Assembly: GCA_964503235.1 (NCBI GenBank)
Contig: CAZCZJ010000023.1
Coordinates: 1-28,427 of the forward strand
Source: W425 sp964503235
Lineage (GTDB): Bacteria; Chloroflexota; Dehalococcoidia; Dehalococcoidales; RBG-16-60-22
Direction of reading: 5' to 3'
Length of the DNA stretch: 28,427 nt
The position numbers were made by a program, and so were the translations under genes. A model generated the notes under the pieces. The model saw nothing but the letters and a program-made list of their open reading frames with translations. It was not told where the DNA came from and searched no databases. Numbering within the stretch: the stretch's first letter is position 1; each line of letters begins with the position of its first letter. This document shows positions 14,682 through 22,721 of the stretch, piece after piece.

Positions 14682-15842
14682 CTACACCCTTATGCCCAGC
14701 AGCATTTTAAGTCGGAGCTTGAGTACGTTCCGCTTCCCTATTTTCTTCTCCATGATTTTCATGAACATGGTGTCTTTATCTTTGGGAGGCACTAACTTAT
14801 GCTCTTTCTGGATCATGCGGCTGGCACCCGATTCGCAGGTGACGACGCAATTGCCGCAGCCTATACATCGGTCAAGATCAACCATCGCTTTACTATTTAC
14901 AAATGTTCTAGCCTCAAGTTGACAACGCTTAACGCAGGTGCCGCAGCCCGTGCATAACGCCGTATCGACCTCCGCATAGTAATTGCTGGCGTACATATCG
15001 GCGGGACGGGGTGATTTCTTAACAGCGCTGAGGAGTCCGCAGCAGTCCCCGCAACAACAGCAGAGAGCCTCGGGATTGCGAGAGTTCTCCGGCTGAAGGA
15101 TGAATCCCGCCTGACGCGCCCTGTCCAGTATAGCCAGGGCTTCTCCCTGAGTAACATAGCGTCCTATCCCCATATCGACATACTGGCGGGCATGGTCGGG
15201 GCCGATTTGCAGGCAGGTCTCGCGGATATCGGAGTAGCGGCAGCTCTCTCCCTGGATGTCTTTAGTCTGGCGGCAGACACAGTTAGCCACCGCCAGAGGT
15301 CCCGGGGCGTTCTCGATAAGGTAGCGGGCGTCATCAAAGGTGCTTACCTTATACTTACCGGGCACGGGAACACTCGTCTCCACCGGAATCGTACGCAACT
15401 GGGGGATACCAATGCGACCGGTGGTCTCAGCCTGTTCAAAGTGCTCCTGGTGATATATGTGGAAAGTGTCGACGAGGTCTTTGGTAAGACGGTCTACCTG
15501 AAAATCAACGATTCCGCCAGCAGTAACTCCGGCATTTTTATAACGTCTCTCTTTAAACTTCTCGCGGTAGACCAGAATCGTTCCCTTGCGTGTCATGAGG
15601 TCCAGTTTCTTCTGCAGTTCGTCGACGGACATGCTCATGCCGCTCTTTTTCAAACGGCGGTGGATAGTCTTGACCGGCTCCAGCTTAATCGTCGAGAGAT
15701 AGGTAGCTATTTCAGCCTCTTCCGGGGTAAAGAGTTGTATCAGCAGACTGATATCCACCCCGGACTTCGTGGCGGGATAACCCACCGGCGACTTATCCAG
15801 ATGCTCCTGCAACAACCGGTAGACATTACTCCCGGTGTTCAT
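14682..15842 (-). CDS. Multi-cluster 4Fe-4S protein with N-terminal winged-helix-like region
   Basis: A soluble 386-residue protein. Residues ~40-95 look like a winged-helix domain (a run of helices, then a short strand). A cysteine set follows at C188, C190, C201 and C210, then the striking CCCCGDCCG at 261-269. Two standard ferredoxin clusters come last, CTGCGTCVKRC at 297-307 and CIGCGNCVVTC at 326-336. The C-terminus is Lys/Arg-rich. Similar proteins are common in anaerobes as 4Fe-4S dicluster proteins of unknown role. It starts 12 bp after hisC behind GGAG, so it is cotranscribed with hisZGDC, although no histidine enzyme needs such clusters. Electron transfer or redox sensing is a guess. 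Confidence 0.8.
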   Translation of the reverse strand: MNTGSNVYRLLQEHLDKSPVGYPATKSGVDISLLIQLFTPEEAEIATYLSTIKLEPVKTIHRRLKKSGMSMSVDELQKKLDLMTRKGTILVYREKFKERRYKNAGVTAGGIVDFQVDRLTKDLVDTFHIYHQEHFEQAETTGRIGIPQLRTIPVETSVPVPGKYKVSTFDDARYLIENAPGPLAVANCVCRQTKDIQGESCRYSDIRETCLQIGPDHARQYVDMGIGRYVTQGEALAILDRARQAGFILQPENSRNPEALCCCCGDCCGLLSAVKKSPRPADMYASNYYAEVDTALCTGCGTCVKRCQLEARTFVNSKAMVDLDRCIGCGNCVVTCESGASRMIQKEHKLVPPKDKDTMFMKIMEKKIGKRNVLKLRLKMLLGIRV

Positions 15843-15854
15843 GTTTTTCTCCGT

Positions 15855-16958
15855 TCAGGGCTGGATTTCTCGCAGGGCACGTAATAAAGCGTCGGTATGT
15901 TCCGGTTTGCCGACGGTAATGCGGATACTGTTTTCCAGAAGAGGAATCTCGAAGTAACGCACCAGGATGCCTTTCTGCTGCAATCTCAGAAAGACTTCAC
16001 GTGCGTTGCCACGGAGCACATTACAGAAGATAAAATTCGCCTGCGACGGGAACGGCCTTATCCAATCTATAGTCCCGAGTTGCTGGTAAAGTCTTTCTCT
16101 CTCCGCTACGATATCCCGGACTCTCTCCTGTAAATAGGCGACGTCGGCCAGCGATTCCCTCACCGCCACCTCCGCCACAACACTGACGTTATGAGGAATC
16201 TTGATAGCCATCAGATAATCGACGATGCGCGGCGGGAATATGCCGTAACCTATCCTTAAACCCGCCAGACCGGCCCACTTGCTGAATGAACGCAGCACCA
16301 TCAGATTGGCATAGCGGTCGGTTAAAGGCACCAGTGTTTCGCCGTAGAACTCGTAGTAAGCCTCGTCCAGCACCAGCGGGACACCTGTTTCGGCAATCTT
16401 GATAACGTCATCACGGGGCACAACATTCCCGGTGGGATTATTGGGGCTGGCCAGGAATACCAGCCTGGTGTTAACGTTGATAGCGGAGATAACACCCGGA
16501 ACGTCAATTGTATAGTTTTCATCTCGGGGGACATTGACTACCGTACCGCCGCAGATTTCGGTGCTGAAACGGTAGATATCGAAGGTGGGGACGCAGTTGA
16601 TAACCTCATCGCCCGGCCCGACGAACAACCGCACCAGCATATCGATAAGGGTGTTACTGCCGTGTCCGGCGACAATACGCTCGGCGGGGGCGCCGGCATA
16701 GTCCGCCAGCATCCTGCGGAGCTCCTGCTGTCCGTCGTCAGGATAGATACTGAACCGTGAACCATCGGAAAGCGCCTTGATTACCCACGGGGAACAACCG
16801 TAGGGATTTTCGTTGGCGTTCAGTTTAATGATATCGCTCTCGGGTACTTCAATCTTCCCCGTAAGCGTATCCGGCGATATGCTGGCGCTGTACCCGGTAA
16901 AACCTTTCAGATGAGACCGGACGTATTTTTCTATTCCTGCTTGAGAATCATAGTTCAC
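15855..16958 (-). CDS. hisC: Histidinol-phosphate aminotransferase
   Basis: HisC is a PLP enzyme that transaminates imidazole-acetol phosphate with glutamate. The 367-residue protein has NANENPYG at 48-54, ASPNNPTGNVV at ~170, VLDEAYYEF at ~197 and the PLP-lysine Lys227 in RSFSKWAGLAGLRIGYG. It starts with GTG at 16958, whose last two bases are shared with the hisD stop (GTGA overlap), so translation is coupled. HisC and related aromatic aminotransferases can be confused. The his-operon position settles the call. Confidence 0.95.
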   Translation of the reverse strand: MNYDSQAGIEKYVRSHLKGFTGYSASISPDTLTGKIEVPESDIIKLNANENPYGCSPWVIKALSDGSRFSIYPDDGQQELRRMLADYAGAPAERIVAGHGSNTLIDMLVRLFVGPGDEVINCVPTFDIYRFSTEICGGTVVNVPRDENYTIDVPGVISAINVNTRLVFLASPNNPTGNVVPRDDVIKIAETGVPLVLDEAYYEFYGETLVPLTDRYANLMVLRSFSKWAGLAGLRIGYGIFPPRIVDYLMAIKIPHNVSVVAEVAVRESLADVAYLQERVRDIVAERERLYQQLGTIDWIRPFPSQANFIFCNVLRGNAREVFLRLQQKGILVRYFEIPLLENSIRITVGKPEHTDALLRALREIQP

Positions 16959-18253
16959 TCCTGATGCCCCCTGCCTGTTTTATAAAATCGTTTTTCAATT
17001 GCCCGGGCATGAGCGTCAAGTCCCTCGGCGCGGGCGATTACCGACGCGGCTTTACCGAGCTTCCTAATGTCCGACTCCCCGGTATTGACTACGTCTATCA
17101 TCTTTACAAAATCGAGAATATTCAGCGGCGAATCGAACCGCGCCGTACCCTCGGTGGGCAGGACATGGCTCGGCCCGGCAACATAATCGACGAGAACCTC
17201 GACGGAATGCTCCCCCAGGAACAGGCAACCGGCATTTGTCACCTGTGAGACATACGCATTCGGCTTATCTACCACCAGGCAGAGGTGCTCCGGTGCGTAG
17301 AGATTAGCCAGCTCTACCGCTTCAGCCACGTCCGACACCAGACCGATGAACCCCCGGCTCTCCAAGGATTTAGAGGCAGTGTCCCGGTGCGTCAGGGTCT
17401 GTATTTGCTTATTGACTTCGGCGCTAACGCTTTCCGCCAGCTCTTTGGAGGTAGTCAGCAAGATAGCCGTCGCCATGGCGTCGTGCTCCGCCTGGGCCAG
17501 CAGGTCGGCGGCGCAGTATTCGGCATTGGCGGTGTCATCAGCGATAATAATCACCTCGCTCGGCCCGTAGAGTCCATCGATACCAACCATTCCATACAGC
17601 AACTTCTTGGCCAGGAATACGTATATATTCCCCGGCCCGCAGATTTTGTCCACGGCGGGCACGGACTCCGTACCGAAAGCCAGGGCGGCAATTGCCTGAG
17701 CACCGCCGACGGAGAAAACGCGGTCAATACCAGCGATATCGGCCGCTGCCAGCGTCACGGGGGATACCCTCCCCGGTTTGCCGGGTGGCGTCACCAGTAC
17801 TATCTCTTTAACCCCGGCTACCCTAGCGGGTATTGCCGTCATCAGGAGGGAGGACGGCAGCGGGGCGGTAAAGCCGGGGGCATGGACACCGACGCTGCTG
17901 AGCGGACGCATCATCCAGCCTAAACCCTCGCCTTTTTTATCACGGACAAGGGCGTTCTTCTGGACGGTATGAAAGTCAGCAATGCGTTCGGCAGCCAGTT
18001 TCAAAGCAGCCAGAAGCTCACCGTCGACCCCGTAAGCAGCCTGTTTTATATCTTTCCTATCCACCTCCAGCGAGGCCAGTTTGACGCCGTCGAACTTCTC
18101 GGTGAAGTCGAAGAGAGCAGCATCACCCCTTTTACGCACATCATCGATAATATCCCTGACGGCACGCTCTTTTTCATCGCTCCCAAAGCCCTGCTGCGAG
18201 ACCTGCCGCGAAAGCAACTCTTTTACCGACTGATATCCTTCAACAATCCTCAT
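16955..18253 (-). CDS. hisD: Histidinol dehydrogenase
   Basis: HisD oxidises histidinol to histidine in two NAD+-dependent steps and binds zinc. The 432-residue protein has VGGAQAIAALAFGT, CGPGNIYVFLAKK, YGPSEVIIIADDTAN, LLAQAEHD (Gln and His zinc ligands), APEHLCL and the late VAGPSHVLPTEG block. The ATG at 18253 directly follows the hisG TAG without any spacer, and the stop overlaps the hisC GTG. It is of full length with all usual motifs. Confidence 0.97.
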   Translation of the reverse strand: MRIVEGYQSVKELLSRQVSQQGFGSDEKERAVRDIIDDVRKRGDAALFDFTEKFDGVKLASLEVDRKDIKQAAYGVDGELLAALKLAAERIADFHTVQKNALVRDKKGEGLGWMMRPLSSVGVHAPGFTAPLPSSLLMTAIPARVAGVKEIVLVTPPGKPGRVSPVTLAAADIAGIDRVFSVGGAQAIAALAFGTESVPAVDKICGPGNIYVFLAKKLLYGMVGIDGLYGPSEVIIIADDTANAEYCAADLLAQAEHDAMATAILLTTSKELAESVSAEVNKQIQTLTHRDTASKSLESRGFIGLVSDVAEAVELANLYAPEHLCLVVDKPNAYVSQVTNAGCLFLGEHSVEVLVDYVAGPSHVLPTEGTARFDSPLNILDFVKMIDVVNTGESDIRKLGKAASVIARAEGLDAHARAIEKRFYKTGRGHQE

Positions 18254-19657
18254 CTAGTCGTCTCCGAGAGCATTACGCATTCTTTTAACTAAAGTTTGAA
18301 TCCGCTTTCCTTTAGGAGAATCTGATACCACCGCTTTATTACCGATAAGACAGGCGGTGGATACGAAAAGCGTATCGATAATCTTCAGGTTGTGCCGTGC
18401 GATTGTCCGCCCGGTCTCGGTGTTCTCAATAAGCAGGTCAGCGTCGTCGGGAAGGAAAGCCTCGGTAGCGCCCCAGGTGGGAATCACGCGATAGTGCCCG
18501 AGGTGGTTCTCGCGGGCATAGCGGTCAGCCAGATTGACGTATTCAGACGCCACGCGGAGAGAGCTACCGTTGCCGACGAGATACCGGCTGAGACCGGCGG
18601 CATCCTCGACGGAAAGCTCGCGGCTGACCACCGCCACCAGCCTGACCCGACTGAACTTAAGGTCGAGAAGCTCCCGGACCGGACTCGAAGGGAACTGACA
18701 TAGGTGTTCGGTGAGCCAGTCGCGACCCGTTATCGCCAGGTCGAAATTGCCGTTAGCTACCTGGAGCGGCATATCCTGGGGCCGGACAACCTTGACCGCT
18801 ACACCGTCGATATTGATTTCGGGACGGCGGTTACCCGTGGTCGAGGGATATCCATTAAGACGTATGCCGGCTTTGTTTAGAAACTCTATTGTCGGGGGCT
18901 GCTGGTGTCCGTCGGGTAAAGCCAGACGCACCAGGTCTTTATTATCCCTGGCAGAACCAAGAGTACGTACAGAAAACTTTCGCATCACCGCCGCCGCCGG
19001 CTTTTTATCGCGCGTCTCAGGCAATCCGTCGCAGATAGAGCCGATTACCTTATCCAGTTTTTTTGATTCCAGGCTGTTTTTATGGGCGATAAGGCAGGCG
19101 CCGAACTCCAGTTCACAACTCAGCGGCGCCATACCAGCTTCCGCCAGTTCAATCTCGTTCCGTGCCGAAAGCAGGACCATATCGGCATTCTCGGGGGGAT
19201 AGACTTCGGCGGCACCCCAGAGCGGGAAAATACTGAAGCGACTTAATCGATTCCTCAGGGCATAGGACTCCGCCAGGTTGGGGTACTCACCGGCGATGCG
19301 CACCGGCGACCCGTCCCGGATAATATCGGATACATCAGAAGCCGACGCCACGTAAAGGCAACCCTCTCCATAGAAAAGGTCTTTTACTTTTACCAGTCCG
19401 CTGCGGGGATATTTAGCCATCAGCTCTTCAATCCAGTCCAGACAGCAGATACCGAGGTCGTAGTTGCCCGCCGCTATCTGGACGGGAATATCCTTCTCGT
19501 GAAAGACCCTTATAAGTACATTCGGGTATCTCTCGGAGCAGGGTCTATAAAAACCCATATCGGAATGATACTCATCGAGACGCCAGTCGGCTTTCTGCAG
19601 CAGCGACGCCGTTTTCCTTAATAAACGCCCTTTAGGCAGGGCCAGCTTAATCACCAC
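18254..19657 (-). CDS. hisG: ATP phosphoribosyltransferase, tandem two-domain (duplicated HisG)
   Basis: HisG makes phosphoribosyl-ATP, the committed step of histidine synthesis. Short-form HisG is ~210 residues. This 467-residue chain contains two such domains, at ~1-225 and ~240-467. Half 1 has LALPKGRL (5-12), GNYDLGICCLDW (64-75), AGEYPNLAESYA, WGAAE (147-151), but a degenerate SARNEIELAEAG where the PRPP loop should be. Half 2 has a degenerate LALPDGHQ (245-252) but keeps GNFDLAITGRDW (303-314), SEYVNLADRYA, WGATE (395-399) and a PRPP-loop-like ENTETGRTIARHN (411-423). GTG 19657 has GGAGG 6 nt upstream and overlaps hisZ by 11 bp. It looks like a single-chain heterodimer needing HisZ, by inference. 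Confidence 0.9.
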   Translation of the reverse strand: MVIKLALPKGRLLRKTASLLQKADWRLDEYHSDMGFYRPCSERYPNVLIRVFHEKDIPVQIAAGNYDLGICCLDWIEELMAKYPRSGLVKVKDLFYGEGCLYVASASDVSDIIRDGSPVRIAGEYPNLAESYALRNRLSRFSIFPLWGAAEVYPPENADMVLLSARNEIELAEAGMAPLSCELEFGACLIAHKNSLESKKLDKVIGSICDGLPETRDKKPAAAVMRKFSVRTLGSARDNKDLVRLALPDGHQQPPTIEFLNKAGIRLNGYPSTTGNRRPEINIDGVAVKVVRPQDMPLQVANGNFDLAITGRDWLTEHLCQFPSSPVRELLDLKFSRVRLVAVVSRELSVEDAAGLSRYLVGNGSSLRVASEYVNLADRYARENHLGHYRVIPTWGATEAFLPDDADLLIENTETGRTIARHNLKIIDTLFVSTACLIGNKAVVSDSPKGKRIQTLVKRMRNALGDD

Positions 19658-20861
19658 CGTTCGCCTCCAGCAATTTTATAAAGTCGACAACCGTTGTAAA
19701 GTCATACTTCCGGGACTTAAGATTGTCCCGAACCTCAAACACTGTATCTTGCTTTACTTCAATTACCCACCGGTAGTCTGTCGACACCTTTATGCCGAGG
19801 TCAATCTCGGTAATATATCCGGCCTCACGTAGATTACCGGCAAGCTCGTAGGCGGCTTTGATGGACTCGTTACTACTCTGCCGCGGACGTACGAGGATAC
19901 CCGGTGATTCGGGAGGCTTGAGTAAGTCCGGATTAACCAGCTTCAATAAACGGTCGCAGTAAAGGGCGAAGCCGCAGGCAGGTACGTTGCCACCACCCAT
20001 GGATGGTATCAGGTCGTCATAGCGACCGCCCCCACCTATTTTCTCATCACCGGTATAGAGCTGGAATATCACGCCCGTGTAGTACTCAAAGCCTGCCCCG
20101 GAGACAATGTCAATCTGATAGCGGCACCCCAACAAATCCAGCAGTTCCACAGCCTGCAAGAAATCATCAAGGCAGGGAGCGATATCGGGCATATTTTTTA
20201 CCAGCAAAGCCCGCTGGTTCTTCAGGAAATCAGACGGTTTACCCTTTAAATCCAGTAAAGGCTTTAATATCTTTTCATACTCAGGATTATCACGTCCGAT
20301 TCCGGTCAACGACTCCGCATCCCCAGCGCCGAGTCCGAGCTTTTCCAGCAATATTTTTATTATCCCGGCGTGAGAGAGTCTTAGCTCCACGTCTTTTACA
20401 CCCAGCTTCTCTAAAATCTCCGTGGATAGCGCTATCAATTCTACGTCCGCCGCCTTTGAATCAGACCCGATAAGCTCAGCGCCGGACTGCCACCGCTCTC
20501 GCGGTCTCTCTCCCACCTCCTCAAACATAAAAATGTTGGCGGTATAAAAGAGCCTGGCAAGCCCGTCTTTTTCCATGTTCTCGGTATAAAGGCGCGCCAC
20601 CGGAATGGTACCGTCAGGTCGCAATACCACCCTTTCACCGCTCCAGCCGTCCCAGTCCAGGAAAGAATACACCTTCCCCAGCATAGCGGGCGTGAGCGTC
20701 CCGGCCGAGGTGAAAAGGTGCAAGTATTCGATTGTAGGCGTCCTGACCTCTTGATAACCCCATTTCAGAAAGCACCGGCGGCATATCCCTTCGATAATAC
20801 GAAATGCGGCCATATCGGCGGGGAGGAGGTCTCTCATGCCTTTGCATCGCTGCGGTTTCAT
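19647..20861 (-). CDS. hisZ: ATP phosphoribosyltransferase regulatory subunit (HisRS-like)
   Basis: HisZ is a catalytically dead histidyl-tRNA synthetase paralogue that pairs with short-form HisG and passes on histidine feedback. The 404-residue chain has a HisRS class II core: KGMRDLLPADM near the start, motif-2-like RPDGTIPVAR at 81-90, GAGFEYYTG at 255-263 (HisRS proper has GLDYYTG), GGGGRYDDL at 276-284, and CGFALYCDRL at 296-305 as motif 3. Residues ~318-400 resemble an anticodon-binding domain, longer than minimal HisZ. A true hisS is the alternative. Altered HisRS motifs and its place upstream of a HisG without the C-terminal regulatory domain favour HisZ. An AGGG site precedes ATG 20861. 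Confidence 0.85.
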   Translation of the reverse strand: MKPQRCKGMRDLLPADMAAFRIIEGICRRCFLKWGYQEVRTPTIEYLHLFTSAGTLTPAMLGKVYSFLDWDGWSGERVVLRPDGTIPVARLYTENMEKDGLARLFYTANIFMFEEVGERPRERWQSGAELIGSDSKAADVELIALSTEILEKLGVKDVELRLSHAGIIKILLEKLGLGAGDAESLTGIGRDNPEYEKILKPLLDLKGKPSDFLKNQRALLVKNMPDIAPCLDDFLQAVELLDLLGCRYQIDIVSGAGFEYYTGVIFQLYTGDEKIGGGGRYDDLIPSMGGGNVPACGFALYCDRLLKLVNPDLLKPPESPGILVRPRQSSNESIKAAYELAGNLREAGYITEIDLGIKVSTDYRWVIEVKQDTVFEVRDNLKSRKYDFTTVVDFIKLLEANGGD

Positions 20862-20884
20862 CTGGCATCCCTTTTTACAGTTAC

Positions 20885-20905
20885 GTAAATACTATAATAA
20901 TTTAC
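20885..20905. promoter_or_regulatory. AT-rich dyad upstream of hisZ
   Basis: Arms GTAAAT (20885-20890) and ATTTAC (20900-20905) are perfect inverted repeats around a 9-bp AT-rich centre. It lies about 25-45 bp before the hisZ ATG, overlapping a weak promoter candidate on the minus strand (TTGAAT, 17 bp, TAAATT). Its halves resemble the hisB leader repeats at 14236-14261. Confidence 0.4.
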
Positions 20906-20984
20906 ACTAATTCACATAGCTATTCAATGATGATGGGGAAAGTTTCGATTGGTTTTATATTATGGATGTACCTCTCCCCCTTGG

Positions 20985-21056
20985 TCCCCCTCTCCAAACA
21001 GCGATATTAAATCTATCCGGTAAATATTTATGTTTGGAGAGGGGGAGTTATTTTTC
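20985..21056 (+). terminator. Long stem-loop followed by a T-rich run
   Basis: The 16-bp perfect stem pairs 20985-21000 with 21031-21046 across a 30-base AT-rich loop. GTTATTTTTC follows. It resembles a plus-strand terminator but no plus-strand gene lies upstream, so it may be a mobile-repeat remnant. Confidence 0.35.
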
Positions 21057-21122
21057 TAAGAGGGGCTGGAACCCCTCTTCGCCAGCTACTCCCCTAGTGG
21101 GATAGACTAAATCCCCCTTAAT

Positions 21123-21141
21123 CCCCCTTTACGAAAGGGGG
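21123..21141. repeat. Dispersed hairpin repeat, copy 4
   Basis: A perfect CCCCCTTT/AAAGGGGG stem with loop ACG. The preceding AATCCCCCTT duplication also matches the copy at 8381-8412. Confidence 0.85.
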
Positions 21142-21320
21142 ACAAGAGAATGGATTCACCCTTTGACAGGCTCAGGGTGAGCGGTAGATTTGGGTTCCCT
21201 AAAGGAAAAGGGCACGGATGATACGAGGGCGGTCGGGTGGGAAAAGATGACTAAGCGGGGCGGGGTGGAGATAGTCCACGGGATATACTGACGACAGGTA
21301 GCCCGATACTACAGTTTCAA

Positions 21321-21349
21321 TTGCATTTAAACTGTTATACAATTATAAT
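21321..21349 (+). promoter_or_regulatory. Candidate promoter for the first nfeD operon
   Basis: A perfect -10 TATAAT at 21344-21349 lies 17 bp after a poor -35 (TTGCAT at 21321-21326). The start would be near 21356, giving a leader of about 20 nt that contains AAAAGG before ATG 21375. Confidence 0.55.
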
Positions 21350-21374
21350 AAGATGAATTTCAAAAGGTCTTACT

Positions 21375-22694
21375 ATGGTTAAAATCAGAAGGATATTATT
21401 ACTAATTATACTTGTGCTGCTGGCGCTGTCCGTGGCTACAGGAGTGCAGTCGCAGAGTCCGAGCGTCAGCGTGCTGACGATTAAGGGCACCATCAATCCC
21501 GTGCTTGTCGACTACGTAAAACGCGGTATTGAAGACGCCGAGGAAAAAGGCGCGGAAGCCGTCATCATCCAGCTCGATACACCGGGTGGTCTCGATACCG
21601 CTATGCGGGACATCATCCAGCATATGGTCAACTCCCGGGTACCGGTGGTCGTTTTCGTGTCGCCTTCGGGAGCCAGAGCAGCTTCGGCGGGCGTTTTCAT
21701 TACCATAGCCGCCCATGTGGCGGCGATGGCACCCAACACGGCCATCGGCGCAGCTCATCCGGTATCTATCGGCGAAAACGGCGAGTCTACGATGTCCTCG
21801 ACAATGGAGGAGAAAGTCCTTAATGACGCGTCGGCTTATATCAGGTCACTGGCCGAGGGCCACGGCCGCAATGTGGAATGGGCGGAAAGAGCGGTGAGGG
21901 AGAGCGTCTCGGCAACGGAACGCGAAGCACTGGAGCTAAACGTTATCGACATGATTGCTCCTGACCTCGATGGGCTGATTACGCAGCTGGACGGCTGGCA
22001 GGTAACCATGCTCAATGGCGAGGTGATCACAATAGAAACCAGCGGGGCAACCATCAACGATTTCCCGATGACAGCCGTCGAGAGCTTCCTCTATGCCATC
22101 GCCGACCCGAATATCGCCTACCTTCTCCTGAGCATCGCCACGCTGGGAATCATGGCGGAGATATTCAATCCCGGCCTCATCTTCCCCGGGATTGTCGGGG
22201 GCATCAGCCTGCTGCTGGCTTTCTATTCTCTGGGAATGCTGCCGGTGAACTATGCCGGTATTCTGCTAATCGTCCTGGCAATAGGGCTATTCATCGGCGA
22301 AGTATTAACCACCACCTTTGGTATCTTTACGGCCGGAGGTGTGGTATCATTGGTCATCGGGTCTCTAATCCTCTTCCAGGGGGCTTCTCCCGTTTTCCGG
22401 ATTGACCCCTGGCTGATTGCAACCGTAACCATTATTGTTGGCGGAGCGCTGGCTTTTATCGTCCACCGGGCAATCGTCGCTCACCGGAAGCAAGCCCGCA
22501 CCGGTAGAGAAGAACTGGTGGGTAAGACAGCTTTAGTGAAAGTTGCCCTGAAGCCCGAAGGCACCGTTTTCTATAAGGGAGAGCGCTGGAGAGCCGTCTC
22601 AGAAGATGCAGAGATAAAGATAGGTGAAGAAGTCGTCATCGACAGGGTCGATGGTTTATTATTGTACGTGAGCAAGAAACAGCAAACTAAATAG
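21375..22694 (+). CDS. Long-form NfeD membrane serine protease
   Basis: Long NfeD proteins join a ClpP/crotonase-fold serine protease to membrane helices and a small OB-like NfeDC domain, and usually act with an SPFH partner. The 439-residue protein has a signal sequence (~5-25), TPGGLDTAM (69-77), the nucleophile region SGARAASAGVFIT with probable Ser104, and the general-base Lys147 in MEEKVLNDASAYIRSLA. Hydrophobic segments lie at ~240-370, and the NfeDC domain at ~385-439. The Ser-Lys arrangement matches archaeal 1510-N stomatin-cleaving proteases. It heads a cluster with a second NfeDC gene and a slipin gene. Proteolysis of that slipin is an inference from the family. Confidence 0.92.
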   Translation: MVKIRRILLLIILVLLALSVATGVQSQSPSVSVLTIKGTINPVLVDYVKRGIEDAEEKGAEAVIIQLDTPGGLDTAMRDIIQHMVNSRVPVVVFVSPSGARAASAGVFITIAAHVAAMAPNTAIGAAHPVSIGENGESTMSSTMEEKVLNDASAYIRSLAEGHGRNVEWAERAVRESVSATEREALELNVIDMIAPDLDGLITQLDGWQVTMLNGEVITIETSGATINDFPMTAVESFLYAIADPNIAYLLLSIATLGIMAEIFNPGLIFPGIVGGISLLLAFYSLGMLPVNYAGILLIVLAIGLFIGEVLTTTFGIFTAGGVVSLVIGSLILFQGASPVFRIDPWLIATVTIIVGGALAFIVHRAIVAHRKQARTGREELVGKTALVKVALKPEGTVFYKGERWRAVSEDAEIKIGEEVVIDRVDGLLLYVSKKQQTK

Positions 22695-22721
22695 CTTGCA
22701 ACGGGTTTAAAGGAGGTTTTC

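Larger units (their letters stand above)
20862..21374. repeat. Gap between hisZ and the first nfeD gene: two promoter regions around a repeat cluster
   Basis: No gene is seen. From the left: an AT-rich hisZ promoter region with a dyad at 20885-20905; a 16-bp perfect stem at 20985-21000/21031-21046 with a 30-base loop; an 8-bp stem AAGAGGGG/CCCCTCTT at 21058-21079; the C5T3 hairpin at 21123-21141; a palindrome TCACCCT/AGGGTGA at 21156-21180 around a TTGACAGGCTC loop; a G-rich module at 21217-21250; then the nfeD promoter at 21321-21349. Confidence 0.75.

Noticed and set aside
15192..15884. A 230-codon plus-strand frame opposite the Fe-S gene
   Set aside because: Antisense shadow of a gene with clear cysteine motifs.
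20862..21374. tRNA or small RNA gene in the hisZ-nfeD gap
   Set aside because: I could not find a cloverleaf or T-arm (GTTCRA) context. The structures present are simple repeat hairpins.
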